DNA of 64,000 bases, from positions 5,908,432 to 5,972,431 of the forward strand of contig NZ_CM001403.1 of assembly GCF_000166195.2 (NCBI RefSeq), in the 5' to 3' direction. The DNA is from Mucilaginibacter paludis DSM 18603. Its GTDB lineage: Bacteria > Bacteroidota > Bacteroidia > Sphingobacteriales > Sphingobacteriaceae. Position numbers and translations under genes: made by a program. The notes beneath the pieces are model-generated. The model saw only the letters and a program-made list of their open reading frames with translations. It was not told where the DNA came from and did no database searches. Positions 14,750 to 24,353 of this stretch are shown here, piece after piece. The first letter of the stretch is position 1, and each line of letters opens with the position of its first letter.

Positions 14750-17719
14750 ATGATGGTGTTTAAGATATTCGTTTTTATCTTATTTGTTACACTTAGCAGC
14801 TTTGTTTTTGCTCAAAAAGTTAATTTATTAATTACCGGTGTTGTAAAGAGCGAAGCCGGTAAACCGCTAAGCAGGGTTAACGTATCGGTTAATAACAACG
14901 CAGGCTCGGTAGCTACACAAACGGATACCACCGGTTTTTTTAGTTTAAAAAACTTGCCCGATGGTGGGGCTCCCTATCATCTTATTTTTGAATGTGGCGG
15001 GTTTGAAACCCAAACGCTCAATAACTACCTCATCAGGGAGGGGGCGCTATCAGCCATGGTTATTAAAATGAAACCGCTGGCCAACGTATTGAACGAGGTT
15101 TTGGTGGTGGGCTACGGTAAATCTTTAAAAAAAGAATTGAGCAGCTCAATAACTTCGCTTAATTCATCCGATTTAAATTCAGGTGTAATCAGCACGCCCG
15201 AGCAGTTGATGCAGGGGCACGTTGCAGGGCTTAATATCAGTCAGGATGGTAACCCCAATGGCGTTGCACAAGTTATTTTACGCGGCCCATCAACACTGAA
15301 CCTGGGCCAGCAGCCTTTTTATGTAATAGACGATGTGCCCGATGCCGACCTGTCGCTGATAAGTCCGGCCGATATCAGCTCGATAGAGGTGTTAAAAGAT
15401 GCTTCGGCTGCCGCCATTTATGGTAACCGGGGCGCTAACGGCGTAATTCTGATCAATACCCAAAAGGGGAAGCCCGGTAATTTAAAACTCACTTACAATG
15501 GTTACGATGCTATCCAGGCCATATCGGGTTACATTGAGGTTGCTACAGCGCAGCAATTGCGCGATTATCTAAAAGCCAACCATAAGGCTTTGGCACCGGC
15601 AGACGATGTTGGCGGCAACACCAATTGGCAAAAAGAGGTGAGCCGCTTAGGTAATGCGCAAAACCACAACATCAGCTTTAGTGGCGGCGATGGGCGTACG
15701 GTTTATAGCACCAGCCTCAATTACTTTAATAACAATGCCATTATTAGGGGCTCATCGCTGGAGCGGTTTGCGGGCAGGTTTAGTTTGGAACAAAAGGCCA
15801 TGGATAATCATGTTAAACTTAAGGTATCGATGTATGATCTGGTCAGTAATCAATACGATGTGGATACACTGGTTTTTTACAATGTGTTACGTTTTTTGCC
15901 TACGCTTAATGTTTACAATGCCGATGGTACCTTTAAAGAAGATCTTACCCGTACGCAAACCTATAACCCAGTGGCACTTATTGCCAATAACCAGTTCAAT
16001 ACCAAGCTTAACTCGTTTTTGGGGAACGGGGGTATTGAAGCTGATCTGCCTTTTGGCATACTGTATAATTTAAATGTAGCTTACCAAAGCGTTACCACTA
16101 ACAGCAATGCTTATTATAACCATTACTCGTTACTGGCTTATAATGCAAACGGTGCCGCTGTGCGCTCAAGCTACCAGGATACTAAGCGGGTTGTGGAGAG
16201 CTTTTTTTCTTATGATCATACTTTGGGCAGCAATCAGTATTTTAAATTTTTACTGGGGTACTCCTGGCAGCAAAATAGCAACGGGGATGGTTTTCAATCA
16301 TCAAATGTTAATTTTGTTTCGGATGCTACGTCGTATTATAACCTTGGTTTAGGGCAGGCGCCTGCCGGGTATGTGCCTTTATACGGCGATGTATCTATCA
16401 AAACACTCCGGCTTATTTCCTTTTATTCGCGGGTTAACTATAACTATCAAAACAAATACCTGCTACAGGGCTCGTTGCGCCGCGATGGCTCGTCCGCATT
16501 TGGCGTTAACAATAAGTGGGGGTACTTTCCTGCGATTTCTGCGGCCTGGCGCATCATTGAAGAGCCTTTTATGAAGCAGCAGAACACCCTGAACGATTTA
16601 AAAATACGCGCCGGATATGGGGTGGCGGGCAATACCATCGGCTTTGACCCCTTAACGCCTTTGCTTCTCTATAATTCAACCGGATCGTTCTATTACAATG
16701 GCTCGTTTATCAAATCCATCGGGCCCACCCAAAACCCCAACCCCAATTTAAAATGGGAAAAAACGGCGCAGTTAGATGTGGGTATTGATTTTGGTTTATT
16801 TAGAAACCGGTTGAGTGGCGCCATTGATGTATACAACAAAACCACTACCAATATTATTTACAATTACCAGGAGCCTGCATCGCTATCCTATGCGCCGGGC
16901 AGCCTGATTTATGCCAATGCCGGCGAAATGAACAACAAAGGCATTGAATTTGTACTGAACGCCGTACCTGTTAAAACCAAACATTTGCTTTGGAACCTTA
17001 GTTTTAACCTGGCCCATAACCAAAACCGCATCGTTTCTTTATCCAACGATACTTATAAGCTGAGCTATATTTATACCGGTTACCCATCGGGCACCGGGCA
17101 AAGCAACGTAAGCACACAAATTTTAATTGCCGGGCACCCGGTTGGGCAGTTTTATACGCTGCATTACCTGGGCAAAAATACCAACGGCGTTTCAACATTT
17201 GAGGATAAGCAGGGTAACCCTACCACTACGCCAAAATCAACCGATCAACAATACCTTGGTAGCGCTCAGCCCAAATTTACTTTTGGTTTTGGCAATACGC
17301 TGAAATGGCATAATCTGGACCTGAACATTTTTATCCGTGGCGTAACGGGCAATAAAATATTGAATGCTACCCTGGCCACCCTTAATTCGCCCGGTGATGC
17401 CAGTAACCACAATATACCGCGGCTTACTTTATCGGAGTCTTATAACGATTATAACGCTAACTTATATTCAGACCGGTACCTGGAAAACGGATCGTACCTG
17501 CGGTTGGATAATGCAACATTAGGTTACAATTTTAATAATACCGGTAGGTATGTTAAAAGCGTAAGGATATATTTAACAGGTACCGATCTGTTTACCATCA
17601 CCAAATATACCGGTATTGACCCGGAGATGAATTTGGGCACCATTACCCCCGGAATTGATAATCACAGTTATTATCCCAAAACCAGATCGTTTATTGCCGG
17701 AGTCAAATTAGAACTTTAA
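14750..17719 (+). CDS. SusC/RagA-type TonB-dependent outer-membrane transporter (first)
   Basis: The 989-residue protein has a signal peptide ending FVFAQ, a carboxypeptidase-regulatory-like domain (about 25-115, TGVVKSEAGKPLSRVNVSV), a plug domain from NEVLVVGYG (the usual TonB-box-like region), the family signature LKDASAAAIYGNRGANGVILI, and a 22-strand-barrel-sized C-terminal region ending with the LRLDNATLGY and TGIDPEMN motifs typical of SusC. It imports oligosaccharides together with its SusD partner, which begins 9 bp downstream. No STN signalling domain precedes the regulatory domain, although a sigma/FecR pair lies just upstream. It is a paralogue of the second SusC at 19639. Confidence 0.96.
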   Translation: MMVFKIFVFILFVTLSSFVFAQKVNLLITGVVKSEAGKPLSRVNVSVNNNAGSVATQTDTTGFFSLKNLPDGGAPYHLIFECGGFETQTLNNYLIREGALSAMVIKMKPLANVLNEVLVVGYGKSLKKELSSSITSLNSSDLNSGVISTPEQLMQGHVAGLNISQDGNPNGVAQVILRGPSTLNLGQQPFYVIDDVPDADLSLISPADISSIEVLKDASAAAIYGNRGANGVILINTQKGKPGNLKLTYNGYDAIQAISGYIEVATAQQLRDYLKANHKALAPADDVGGNTNWQKEVSRLGNAQNHNISFSGGDGRTVYSTSLNYFNNNAIIRGSSLERFAGRFSLEQKAMDNHVKLKVSMYDLVSNQYDVDTLVFYNVLRFLPTLNVYNADGTFKEDLTRTQTYNPVALIANNQFNTKLNSFLGNGGIEADLPFGILYNLNVAYQSVTTNSNAYYNHYSLLAYNANGAAVRSSYQDTKRVVESFFSYDHTLGSNQYFKFLLGYSWQQNSNGDGFQSSNVNFVSDATSYYNLGLGQAPAGYVPLYGDVSIKTLRLISFYSRVNYNYQNKYLLQGSLRRDGSSAFGVNNKWGYFPAISAAWRIIEEPFMKQQNTLNDLKIRAGYGVAGNTIGFDPLTPLLLYNSTGSFYYNGSFIKSIGPTQNPNPNLKWEKTAQLDVGIDFGLFRNRLSGAIDVYNKTTTNIIYNYQEPASLSYAPGSLIYANAGEMNNKGIEFVLNAVPVKTKHLLWNLSFNLAHNQNRIVSLSNDTYKLSYIYTGYPSGTGQSNVSTQILIAGHPVGQFYTLHYLGKNTNGVSTFEDKQGNPTTTPKSTDQQYLGSAQPKFTFGFGNTLKWHNLDLNIFIRGVTGNKILNATLATLNSPGDASNHNIPRLTLSESYNDYNANLYSDRYLENGSYLRLDNATLGYNFNNTGRYVKSVRIYLTGTDLFTITKYTGIDPEMNLGTITPGIDNHSYYPKTRSFIAGVKLEL

Positions 17720-17728
17720 ACCTTGCCA

Positions 17729-19327
17729 ATGAAAATTCAATCATCATACCGCTGTTTTATAGTGATAATCTGGATGTTCGTTATCGCTGGTTCGGGCTGC
17801 ACCAAACTGGATGTCCCGGTGGAATCACAGTTAACCGCCGACAACTTCCCCAAAACACAGGCCGAGTACATTGCAGCCATGGGGCCGGTTTATACGCAAT
17901 TGCGGGCGCAATACGCCCAGTCGTACTGGTTTATGCAAGAACTAAGTACCGACGAGGCGCTTATTGTAGCCCGGGCAGGTAACTGGTATGATGGTGGCAA
18001 ATGGCGCGATTTGCATTACCATAGCTGGACGATAGACCACGACCTGGTGAACACCACCTGGCAATGGGGCTTTACCGGGGTGAATACCTGTAACCGCATT
18101 ATGGCCCTGTTTAGTACCCTGCCTGATGATGCCAATAAACGCACCTCGATAGCCGAAATACGGATGATGCGGGCGCTAACTAACTTTTTAATGATGGATT
18201 TGTATGGTAACATACCCTTAATTAAAACCTTTGGCGATGCAACGCCATTAACTACCACCAACCGGGCCGAGGTGTTCCAATACATAGAAAGCGAGGTTAA
18301 ATTGGCCTTGCCCGATTTAAGTACCGCCACCGGCGCTGCAACCTATGGCAGGCCCACACGCTGGGCAGCGTTTGCACTGCTGGCCAAAATGTACATCAAC
18401 TCGGCCTGTTATACTTCGGTACCCCGTTATAACGATGCTGTTGCCATGTGCGACAGTATTATGCAGAGCAAAAAATTTGCGCTCGATGCCAATTACCTGG
18501 CTATGTTTGATATTAACAACGGCCCGCAGATAACCGAATTTATACTGGCCGTGCCCTATGATAACAATGTAGCCACCGGGCAATACTTTGCCAGGTACAG
18601 CTTACATTTTGCTTTAAAGGATAAGTACGGTATCCCTTTTATTCCGAGCGACCCGATGGCTACCCTGCCGGAATTTTATCAACTTTATACCGATACTGCC
18701 GATGTGCGCATGAAGCAGTGGCTGGTAGGTAAACAATTTGATAACCAGGGTAATCCCATTTTAATCCAAACCACCAAAGCCGGGCTCGACCAAACTTATA
18801 AAGGGGCCGATGCGGGCGCCCCGGTAAGCTATCAGCTTACGTTTACGCCAAATCTTACGCTCGATCCGACGGTGGATGCGCTGAAGCTCGACGTGGGGAA
18901 CGACGAACTGGGAAAAGCTAAAGGCTATCGCAATAATAAATTCTATCCTGATAAAACTTCGCTAACCCGTAACCAGAGCAACGATGTACCTGTATTCCGG
19001 TTGGCAGATGTGATTTTAACCAAAGCAGAAGCCATTTTGCGCGGGGCGGATGGCACATTTGGCGATACACCAGCAAGCCTGGTTAATAAAGTAAGGGCGC
19101 GTTCGGGCGCTAAGGCACTAAGCAGCGTAGGTTTACAGGATATATTGGATGAGCGTGGCCGCGAACTGGCTTTTGAGGGCTGGCGCCGTAACGATCTGAT
19201 CCGTTTTGGAAAATGGGAAAGCAAATGGGGCTATAAAACCGATACCGACCCTAACCATCGTATTTACCCGGTGCCGGCAACGCAAATGCAACTGAATCCA
19301 CAGCTCAGTCAAAATGCTGGTTATTAG
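17729..19327 (+). CDS. SusD/RagB-family glycan-binding lipoprotein (first)
   Basis: This ~532-residue surface lipoprotein starts at ATG 17729; the in-frame TTG six bases upstream is less likely. The signal has a lipobox (AGSGC, Cys near residue 24). The N-terminal TPR-like segment (KLDVPVESQLTADNFPKT) and the C-terminal SusD domain (VPVFRLADVILTKAEAILRG, DERGRELAFEGWRRNDLIRF, IYPVPATQMQLNPQLSQN) are typical. It binds oligosaccharides and acts as the lid of the SusC barrel encoded 9 bp upstream. It is closely related to the second SusD (shared KLDVPVESQ, YW.MQELSTDEA, LHYH.WT.DH and QWGF motifs), so the two pairs arose by duplication. Confidence 0.95.
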   Translation: MKIQSSYRCFIVIIWMFVIAGSGCTKLDVPVESQLTADNFPKTQAEYIAAMGPVYTQLRAQYAQSYWFMQELSTDEALIVARAGNWYDGGKWRDLHYHSWTIDHDLVNTTWQWGFTGVNTCNRIMALFSTLPDDANKRTSIAEIRMMRALTNFLMMDLYGNIPLIKTFGDATPLTTTNRAEVFQYIESEVKLALPDLSTATGAATYGRPTRWAAFALLAKMYINSACYTSVPRYNDAVAMCDSIMQSKKFALDANYLAMFDINNGPQITEFILAVPYDNNVATGQYFARYSLHFALKDKYGIPFIPSDPMATLPEFYQLYTDTADVRMKQWLVGKQFDNQGNPILIQTTKAGLDQTYKGADAGAPVSYQLTFTPNLTLDPTVDALKLDVGNDELGKAKGYRNNKFYPDKTSLTRNQSNDVPVFRLADVILTKAEAILRGADGTFGDTPASLVNKVRARSGAKALSSVGLQDILDERGRELAFEGWRRNDLIRFGKWESKWGYKTDTDPNHRIYPVPATQMQLNPQLSQNAGY

Positions 19328-19539
19328 TGTTCTCCGTTTGGTTTTGGCTGCCAGGCGTATAGTGGCTTGGTAACGATAAAATGTTGATTGTTATTGAGCG
19401 AAAGTTATTAATAATCAATTAGTAATGTCGGATTTTGACTCAACACTCCGGACTTAGTACTCTTGACTTAGCATGAGTGGGCATTATTAAAATTTCAAAA
19501 AGTGTATTAAATAATTGTTAAGTATTAGGGGGTGGGGTA

Positions 19540-19596
19540 ATGATAAACGTATTGCTGGTAGATGATCACTTACCGGTATGTATTCTATTCATTTAA
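19540..19596 (+). pseudogene. N-terminal remnant of a LuxR/NarL-type response regulator
   Basis: ATG 19540 opens an 18-codon frame reading MINVLLVDDHLPVCILFI before a stop. INVLLVDDH is the start of NarL/FixJ-type receiver domains, with the acidic pocket at DD. Nothing of the rest of the receiver or of the HTH domain follows. It sits in the leader of the second SusC gene, as if a regulator gene was deleted there. Confidence 0.5.
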
Positions 19597-19638
19597 ACAG
19601 TTTATTAAACTCACCCTTCAATTATTAACAATCCACTC

Positions 19639-22600
19639 ATGAAAAAAGTGTACACCTTATTTTTAAGGTCATTTTGTAATGTTGCCATCAAAGCAGGCCT
19701 TGTGCTTTTGCTTGTAATGCAATGTGCATCAGCCGTGTTCGCACAAAATCAGCAGCGTACCATTACCGGTACCGTTGTAGACGAAGCTAATTTACCCCTG
19801 CCCGGTGTTACCGTTAGCGTTAAGGGTACTAACACTGTAACCGCCACCAACACCAAAGGTGCTTATAGTATTGCGGTTAACGGCCCAGCAGGCGTTATCA
19901 GTTTTAAATTTATTGGTTACACCACCAGGGAGGTTGTTGCTGGCAACCAAAACACCATCAACATGGCTTTGCAGCCAGATGCACGCCAGTTGAAAGATGT
20001 GGTAGTTATTGGTTACGGAACGTCGAGCAAAAAAGATGTGATAGGCTCCATCTCAACGATCAAGTCCGAAGATTTTAACAGCGGCGTTTTAACAACACCT
20101 GCCGAATTGATGCAAGGTAAAATTGCCGGTTTAAACATTACCCAAAGCGGCGACCCTAACCAAAAACCGTCGGTAACTTTAAGAGGCCCATCTACCATCC
20201 GTACCGTAGGCGGGGGCGTTACCGAGCCGTTTTACGTTATTGATGGTGTACCGGGTGCATCGGTAGATCTGTTATCGTCTGATGATATCGAGAGTATCGA
20301 TGTATTGAAAGATGCCTCGGCAACAGCTATCTATGGCTCGCGCGCGGCTAATGGCGTAATTATTATCACCACCAAAAAAGCTAAAACAGGCCAAAGCAGA
20401 TTATCTTACAGCAGCTACGGCGCTTTAGAGAATGTAGCCAAAAAAATTGATATGCTGAGTGCAGGCGAGCTTCGCAAGTACCTGGCTGATAACGGTGTTA
20501 AACCACTTGCATCACCTTTAGACGATGATGGCTCAAACACCAACTGGCAAAACCTGGTAGAGCGTAAAGGTTACTCAACAAACCAAAATGTATCGTTTGG
20601 TAGTTCAACCGCTACCGGCGATTACGGTGCCAGCGTTAACTACATGAAAAATAACGGGATTTTGCAACGCACCGCGCTTGAGCGTATCATTTACAAGGGC
20701 TACGTTAACCAACGCTTTTTTAACGACAGGTTAAAGCTCGGTATTACCTTAACCAACAGCACAACAAACCAAAACGATATTTACCAAAGCGGTGTATTAT
20801 CGGGGATGTTGTTCTACCTGCCTACGGTTAGTCCGTTTAACCCGGACGGATCGTACAAAGAGAATTATGCCAGAACAGGTAGCGGAACTTTAAATCCTTT
20901 ATCGCTGGTTAATAATAATACCTACCTCACTAATGATAACAAGTTACTGGTAAACGGAATTGCACAGTTAGATATTTTAAAGGGACTAAAGCTTACCTTA
21001 ACGGGATCTTCCCAGAAAGATCAGAATAACTATTCCAGTTATTTAAATAGCTTATCGGGCCTGGCCGTTAACCTGAACGGGGTTGCCCGCCGTGCATCAT
21101 ACCTGAATACCAACGAGGTTATCGAATCGTACTTAAATTATGATTTCGCTTTCGGAAAAAACAGCTTTAAATTATTGGCAGGTTATTCTTATCAGCAAGA
21201 TCGTACCAATGACGGTTTCGGCGTTGCCACACAAAACTTTGCTGATGATGCGCTAACTTACAACAACCTGTACCTTTCAAACCCTTCGTCGTTATCGCAA
21301 GTTAATTTTGATAACAATCCAATCTCGACCTTACGTTTGGAATCCGAATATGGCCGTATACAATACCAATACTCGGATAAGTATTTGTTACTGGCATCTT
21401 TAAGGCGCGATGGTTCATCGGCGTTTGGCGTAAACCACAGGTACGGTTACTTCCCTGCTGTAGGTGCAGCCTGGAGAATCATCAACGAAGATTTTATGAA
21501 AAACTACCCGGTATTTTCTGATTTGAAATTACGTGCCGGTTATGGTGTATCTGGTAATAGTACAGGTTTCGATGCTTTCTCGGCTATCCTTATCTATGGT
21601 ACGCCATCATCAGGTAATAGCAAATACTTAAACAATGGCACTATATCAAACGCGGTAAACGCGGTACGCAACGAAAACCCTGATTTAAAATGGGAAAGTA
21701 CTGCAACCACCAACATCGGCCTGGATTTTGCATTATTGAAAAATCGTATTTCGGGCTCTGTCGACTATTACATCAAAAAAACTTCTGATTTGATTGATGA
21801 TGCATTACCGGTATCGGCTACCGAGTTTCAATACACTACCTATACTGCAAACGTTGGTAAAATGACCAACAAGGGTATCGAGTTCACCTTAAACGCAGTA
21901 CCTGTTAAAACTTCATCTTTCAATTGGAGAACATCGTTTAATATTGCTCATAACCATAACAATATCGACAATTTATCAACAGACAAATTTACCATACCTT
22001 ACATTTATACGGCACAGGTTGGTGGTAAAGGTCAATCGGGTATCTACAGTCAAATTGTTCAGCCAGGTTCGCCATTGGGCACTTTTTACCTATGGCATTA
22101 TTTGGGTAAAAATGCAGCGGGCGTAAGTACTTACCAAAAGGCCGATGGTTCTGTTACAGCGGTGCAGCCTTTAAGTACCGATCAGCAAGTGGCAGGTAGT
22201 GCGCAGCCTAACATTATTTACGGCTGGAGCAACAACTTTACTTATAAAAATTTCGATTTAAACTTCCTTATCCGCGGCGTAGCAGGCAACAAAATACTGA
22301 ACGCAACGCTGGCTGGTTTAAACAACCCTACCGACTCCAAGCTGCAAAATATTCCGCGCTTTACCCTTGGCGAATCGTTTAACGATATCAATGCCTACCT
22401 GGTATCAGACAGGTTTTTGGAAAGCGGAACCTATCTGCGTTTAGATAATGCGTCGTTGGGCTATACTTTTAAGCCTATGTTAAATAACCTTAAAACAGTA
22501 AGGTTATACTTAACGGGTACCAATCTGTTCATCATCACCAAATATCGTGGTGTAGACCCTGAAATCAGCATGGGCGGCTTAACACCAGGTATCGATAACA

Positions 22601-22656
22601 ATAACTTTTATCCAAAAACCCGAACCTTTATTGTGGGCTTAAATGCTTCGTTTTAA
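19639..22656 (+). CDS. SusC/RagA-type TonB-dependent outer-membrane transporter (second)
   Basis: The 1005-residue protein has a signal peptide ending AVFAQ, a carboxypeptidase-regulatory-like domain (about 40-120, ITGTVVDEANLPLPGVTVSV), the KDVVVIGYG plug start, the signature VLKDASATAIYGSRAANGVI, and a long beta barrel. The C-terminus carries LRLDNASLGYTF and YRGVDPEISMGG. It is a paralogue of the SusC at 14750 (same order of motifs and near-identical barrel end), with a slightly longer signal region. Its SusD partner starts 36 bp downstream. A ~310-bp leader separates it from the first pair, so it may have its own promoter. The glycan imported cannot be told from sequence. Confidence 0.96.
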   Translation: MKKVYTLFLRSFCNVAIKAGLVLLLVMQCASAVFAQNQQRTITGTVVDEANLPLPGVTVSVKGTNTVTATNTKGAYSIAVNGPAGVISFKFIGYTTREVVAGNQNTINMALQPDARQLKDVVVIGYGTSSKKDVIGSISTIKSEDFNSGVLTTPAELMQGKIAGLNITQSGDPNQKPSVTLRGPSTIRTVGGGVTEPFYVIDGVPGASVDLLSSDDIESIDVLKDASATAIYGSRAANGVIIITTKKAKTGQSRLSYSSYGALENVAKKIDMLSAGELRKYLADNGVKPLASPLDDDGSNTNWQNLVERKGYSTNQNVSFGSSTATGDYGASVNYMKNNGILQRTALERIIYKGYVNQRFFNDRLKLGITLTNSTTNQNDIYQSGVLSGMLFYLPTVSPFNPDGSYKENYARTGSGTLNPLSLVNNNTYLTNDNKLLVNGIAQLDILKGLKLTLTGSSQKDQNNYSSYLNSLSGLAVNLNGVARRASYLNTNEVIESYLNYDFAFGKNSFKLLAGYSYQQDRTNDGFGVATQNFADDALTYNNLYLSNPSSLSQVNFDNNPISTLRLESEYGRIQYQYSDKYLLLASLRRDGSSAFGVNHRYGYFPAVGAAWRIINEDFMKNYPVFSDLKLRAGYGVSGNSTGFDAFSAILIYGTPSSGNSKYLNNGTISNAVNAVRNENPDLKWESTATTNIGLDFALLKNRISGSVDYYIKKTSDLIDDALPVSATEFQYTTYTANVGKMTNKGIEFTLNAVPVKTSSFNWRTSFNIAHNHNNIDNLSTDKFTIPYIYTAQVGGKGQSGIYSQIVQPGSPLGTFYLWHYLGKNAAGVSTYQKADGSVTAVQPLSTDQQVAGSAQPNIIYGWSNNFTYKNFDLNFLIRGVAGNKILNATLAGLNNPTDSKLQNIPRFTLGESFNDINAYLVSDRFLESGTYLRLDNASLGYTFKPMLNNLKTVRLYLTGTNLFIITKYRGVDPEISMGGLTPGIDNNNFYPKTRTFIVGLNASF

Positions 22657-22691
22657 CCGAATAGCAAACCTCAACCCGAAGAAATATTAAA

Positions 22692-24290
22692 ATGAAAAAA
22701 ACGATAAATATGTTCATGATGATCAGTGTGATCATTTGTACATTTTCATGTAAAAAACTGGATGTTCCTGTTGAGTCACAATACGTGTCATCCAATTTTC
22801 CAACAACCTTGTCTGATTATAATGCCTCTATGGGGGCTATGTATGCCAACTTATCATCAAATTACGCTGTTGCTTACTGGCGTATGCAGGAGCTATCTAC
22901 CGATGAGGCTATTATACCTGCCCGCGATGGTAATTATGACGATGGTGGCCAGTACAGGCAGTTACATTACCATACCTGGACGGTTGACCACCCCAATGTG
23001 GCAACGGTATGGCAGTGGGGGTTTAGTGGCATCATGTCGTGCAACCGTTTATTAAATGTAACTAATGCATTTAATTTCACCGCTGCCGACAGAACGGCTA
23101 AACTGGCAGAGATACGTGCCATGCGTGCATTGTATTATTTTTTCCTGATGGATATTTTTGGTAACGTACCTATTCTCACAACTTACCCGGTTAGCGGTAT
23201 ACCGGCTACAAGCAGCCGGGCCAAAGTATTTCAGTTTATCGAAAGCGAATTGTTGGCCGTTGTGCAACAGTTACCCTCCAAAACCAGCGTAGCAGCATCA
23301 AATACCCTGCAATACGGTAAACCTACAAAAGGTATGGCCTTTGCCTTACTGGCTAAAATTTACCTCAATGCCGATGTTTACAATGGCACAGCTAACAACC
23401 GGTATACGGATGTTGTCAGGATGGCCGATAGTGTTTTAAGCAATACCAACTACTCGCTTGATGCTAAGTACCGCGATATATTTTTGCCAAACAATGGTCC
23501 GCAAATCAAGGAAACTATATTTGCCATCCCTTATGATCAGCAAATATCGGGTAACCAATTCACCAGGTTTGGTTTTTACCCTTATCTTGCCCCAGCCTAC
23601 GGCCTGAGTGCAAGTTTAAGTATTGCCATGAGTACCACGCCCGAGTTTTACAACCGCTTTAATTTACCCGGCGATTTTAGAACAAGCACGTGGTTAAACG
23701 GTCCGCAGTTTGTTCCGGATGGTAACGGCGGTTTTACTACCACACCTGCTTATTACCAGGGTACCACTACTCAAATTGTAATTACCCCCAATTTAATATT
23801 GGTACCACCCAAACCAATGGATGTTGGTAATACTACGGCGTCGCAAGCTGAGGGTGTCAGATCGATAAAATACTACCCTGATCCGGCAACAACCCAGGCA
23901 ACCCGATTAAATGGCAATGATGTACCTGTATTCAGGTTAGCCGATGTGATGCTGATGAAGGCCGAAGCTATTTTACGTGGAGCAAACGCAACCAGCGTAA
24001 ACGGCGAGTTACAAACACCTTTGTTACTGGTTAATAAAATACGTACCCGCGCTGGCGCGACCACTACAGCATCAATTGATTTGGATGGATTACTGGATGA
24101 ACGCGCACGCGAGCTGTTTTGGGAGGGCTGGAGACGTAACGATTTGATTCGTTACGGTAAATTTGAGGTAGAATATCCGTTACTGAATGATGTATTGAGC
24201 ATGGATAAAAGTAACTTTCGTAAATTGTTCCCGGTTCCGTCAACCGAGTTAAAGTTAAACCAAAGCCTGGTTCAAAACCCGGGCTATTAA
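22692..24290 (+). CDS. SusD/RagB-family glycan-binding lipoprotein (second)
   Basis: The 532-residue lipoprotein has a signal with lipobox (IICTFSC, Cys near residue 20), then KKLDVPVESQYVSSNFPTT, the TPR-like region, and the C-terminal SusD signature (VPVFRLADVMLMKAEAILRG, DERARELFWEGWRRNDLIRY, FPVPSTELKLNQSLVQNPGY). It is the partner of the SusC encoded 36 bp upstream and a paralogue of the SusD at 17729. A perfect 17-bp inverted repeat right after the stop ends the transcription unit, so this SusCD pair closes its operon. It acts at the cell surface in oligosaccharide capture. Confidence 0.95.
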   Translation: MKKTINMFMMISVIICTFSCKKLDVPVESQYVSSNFPTTLSDYNASMGAMYANLSSNYAVAYWRMQELSTDEAIIPARDGNYDDGGQYRQLHYHTWTVDHPNVATVWQWGFSGIMSCNRLLNVTNAFNFTAADRTAKLAEIRAMRALYYFFLMDIFGNVPILTTYPVSGIPATSSRAKVFQFIESELLAVVQQLPSKTSVAASNTLQYGKPTKGMAFALLAKIYLNADVYNGTANNRYTDVVRMADSVLSNTNYSLDAKYRDIFLPNNGPQIKETIFAIPYDQQISGNQFTRFGFYPYLAPAYGLSASLSIAMSTTPEFYNRFNLPGDFRTSTWLNGPQFVPDGNGGFTTTPAYYQGTTTQIVITPNLILVPPKPMDVGNTTASQAEGVRSIKYYPDPATTQATRLNGNDVPVFRLADVMLMKAEAILRGANATSVNGELQTPLLLVNKIRTRAGATTTASIDLDGLLDERARELFWEGWRRNDLIRYGKFEVEYPLLNDVLSMDKSNFRKLFPVPSTELKLNQSLVQNPGY

Positions 24291-24295
24291 AATAA

Positions 24296-24341
24296 TACCA
24301 TGTAATAAAGGCGGCACGCTTGTAGCCTTTATTACATGGTA
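24296..24341. terminator. Perfect 17-bp inverted repeat, likely terminator
   Basis: Arms taccatgtaataaaggc (24296-24312) and its exact complement (24325-24341) enclose a 12-base loop, 6 bp after the SusD stop. No T-run follows closely, so termination may be inefficient and the next gene could be partly read through. Confidence 0.65.
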
Positions 24342-24353
24342 AATTAAAGCTAT

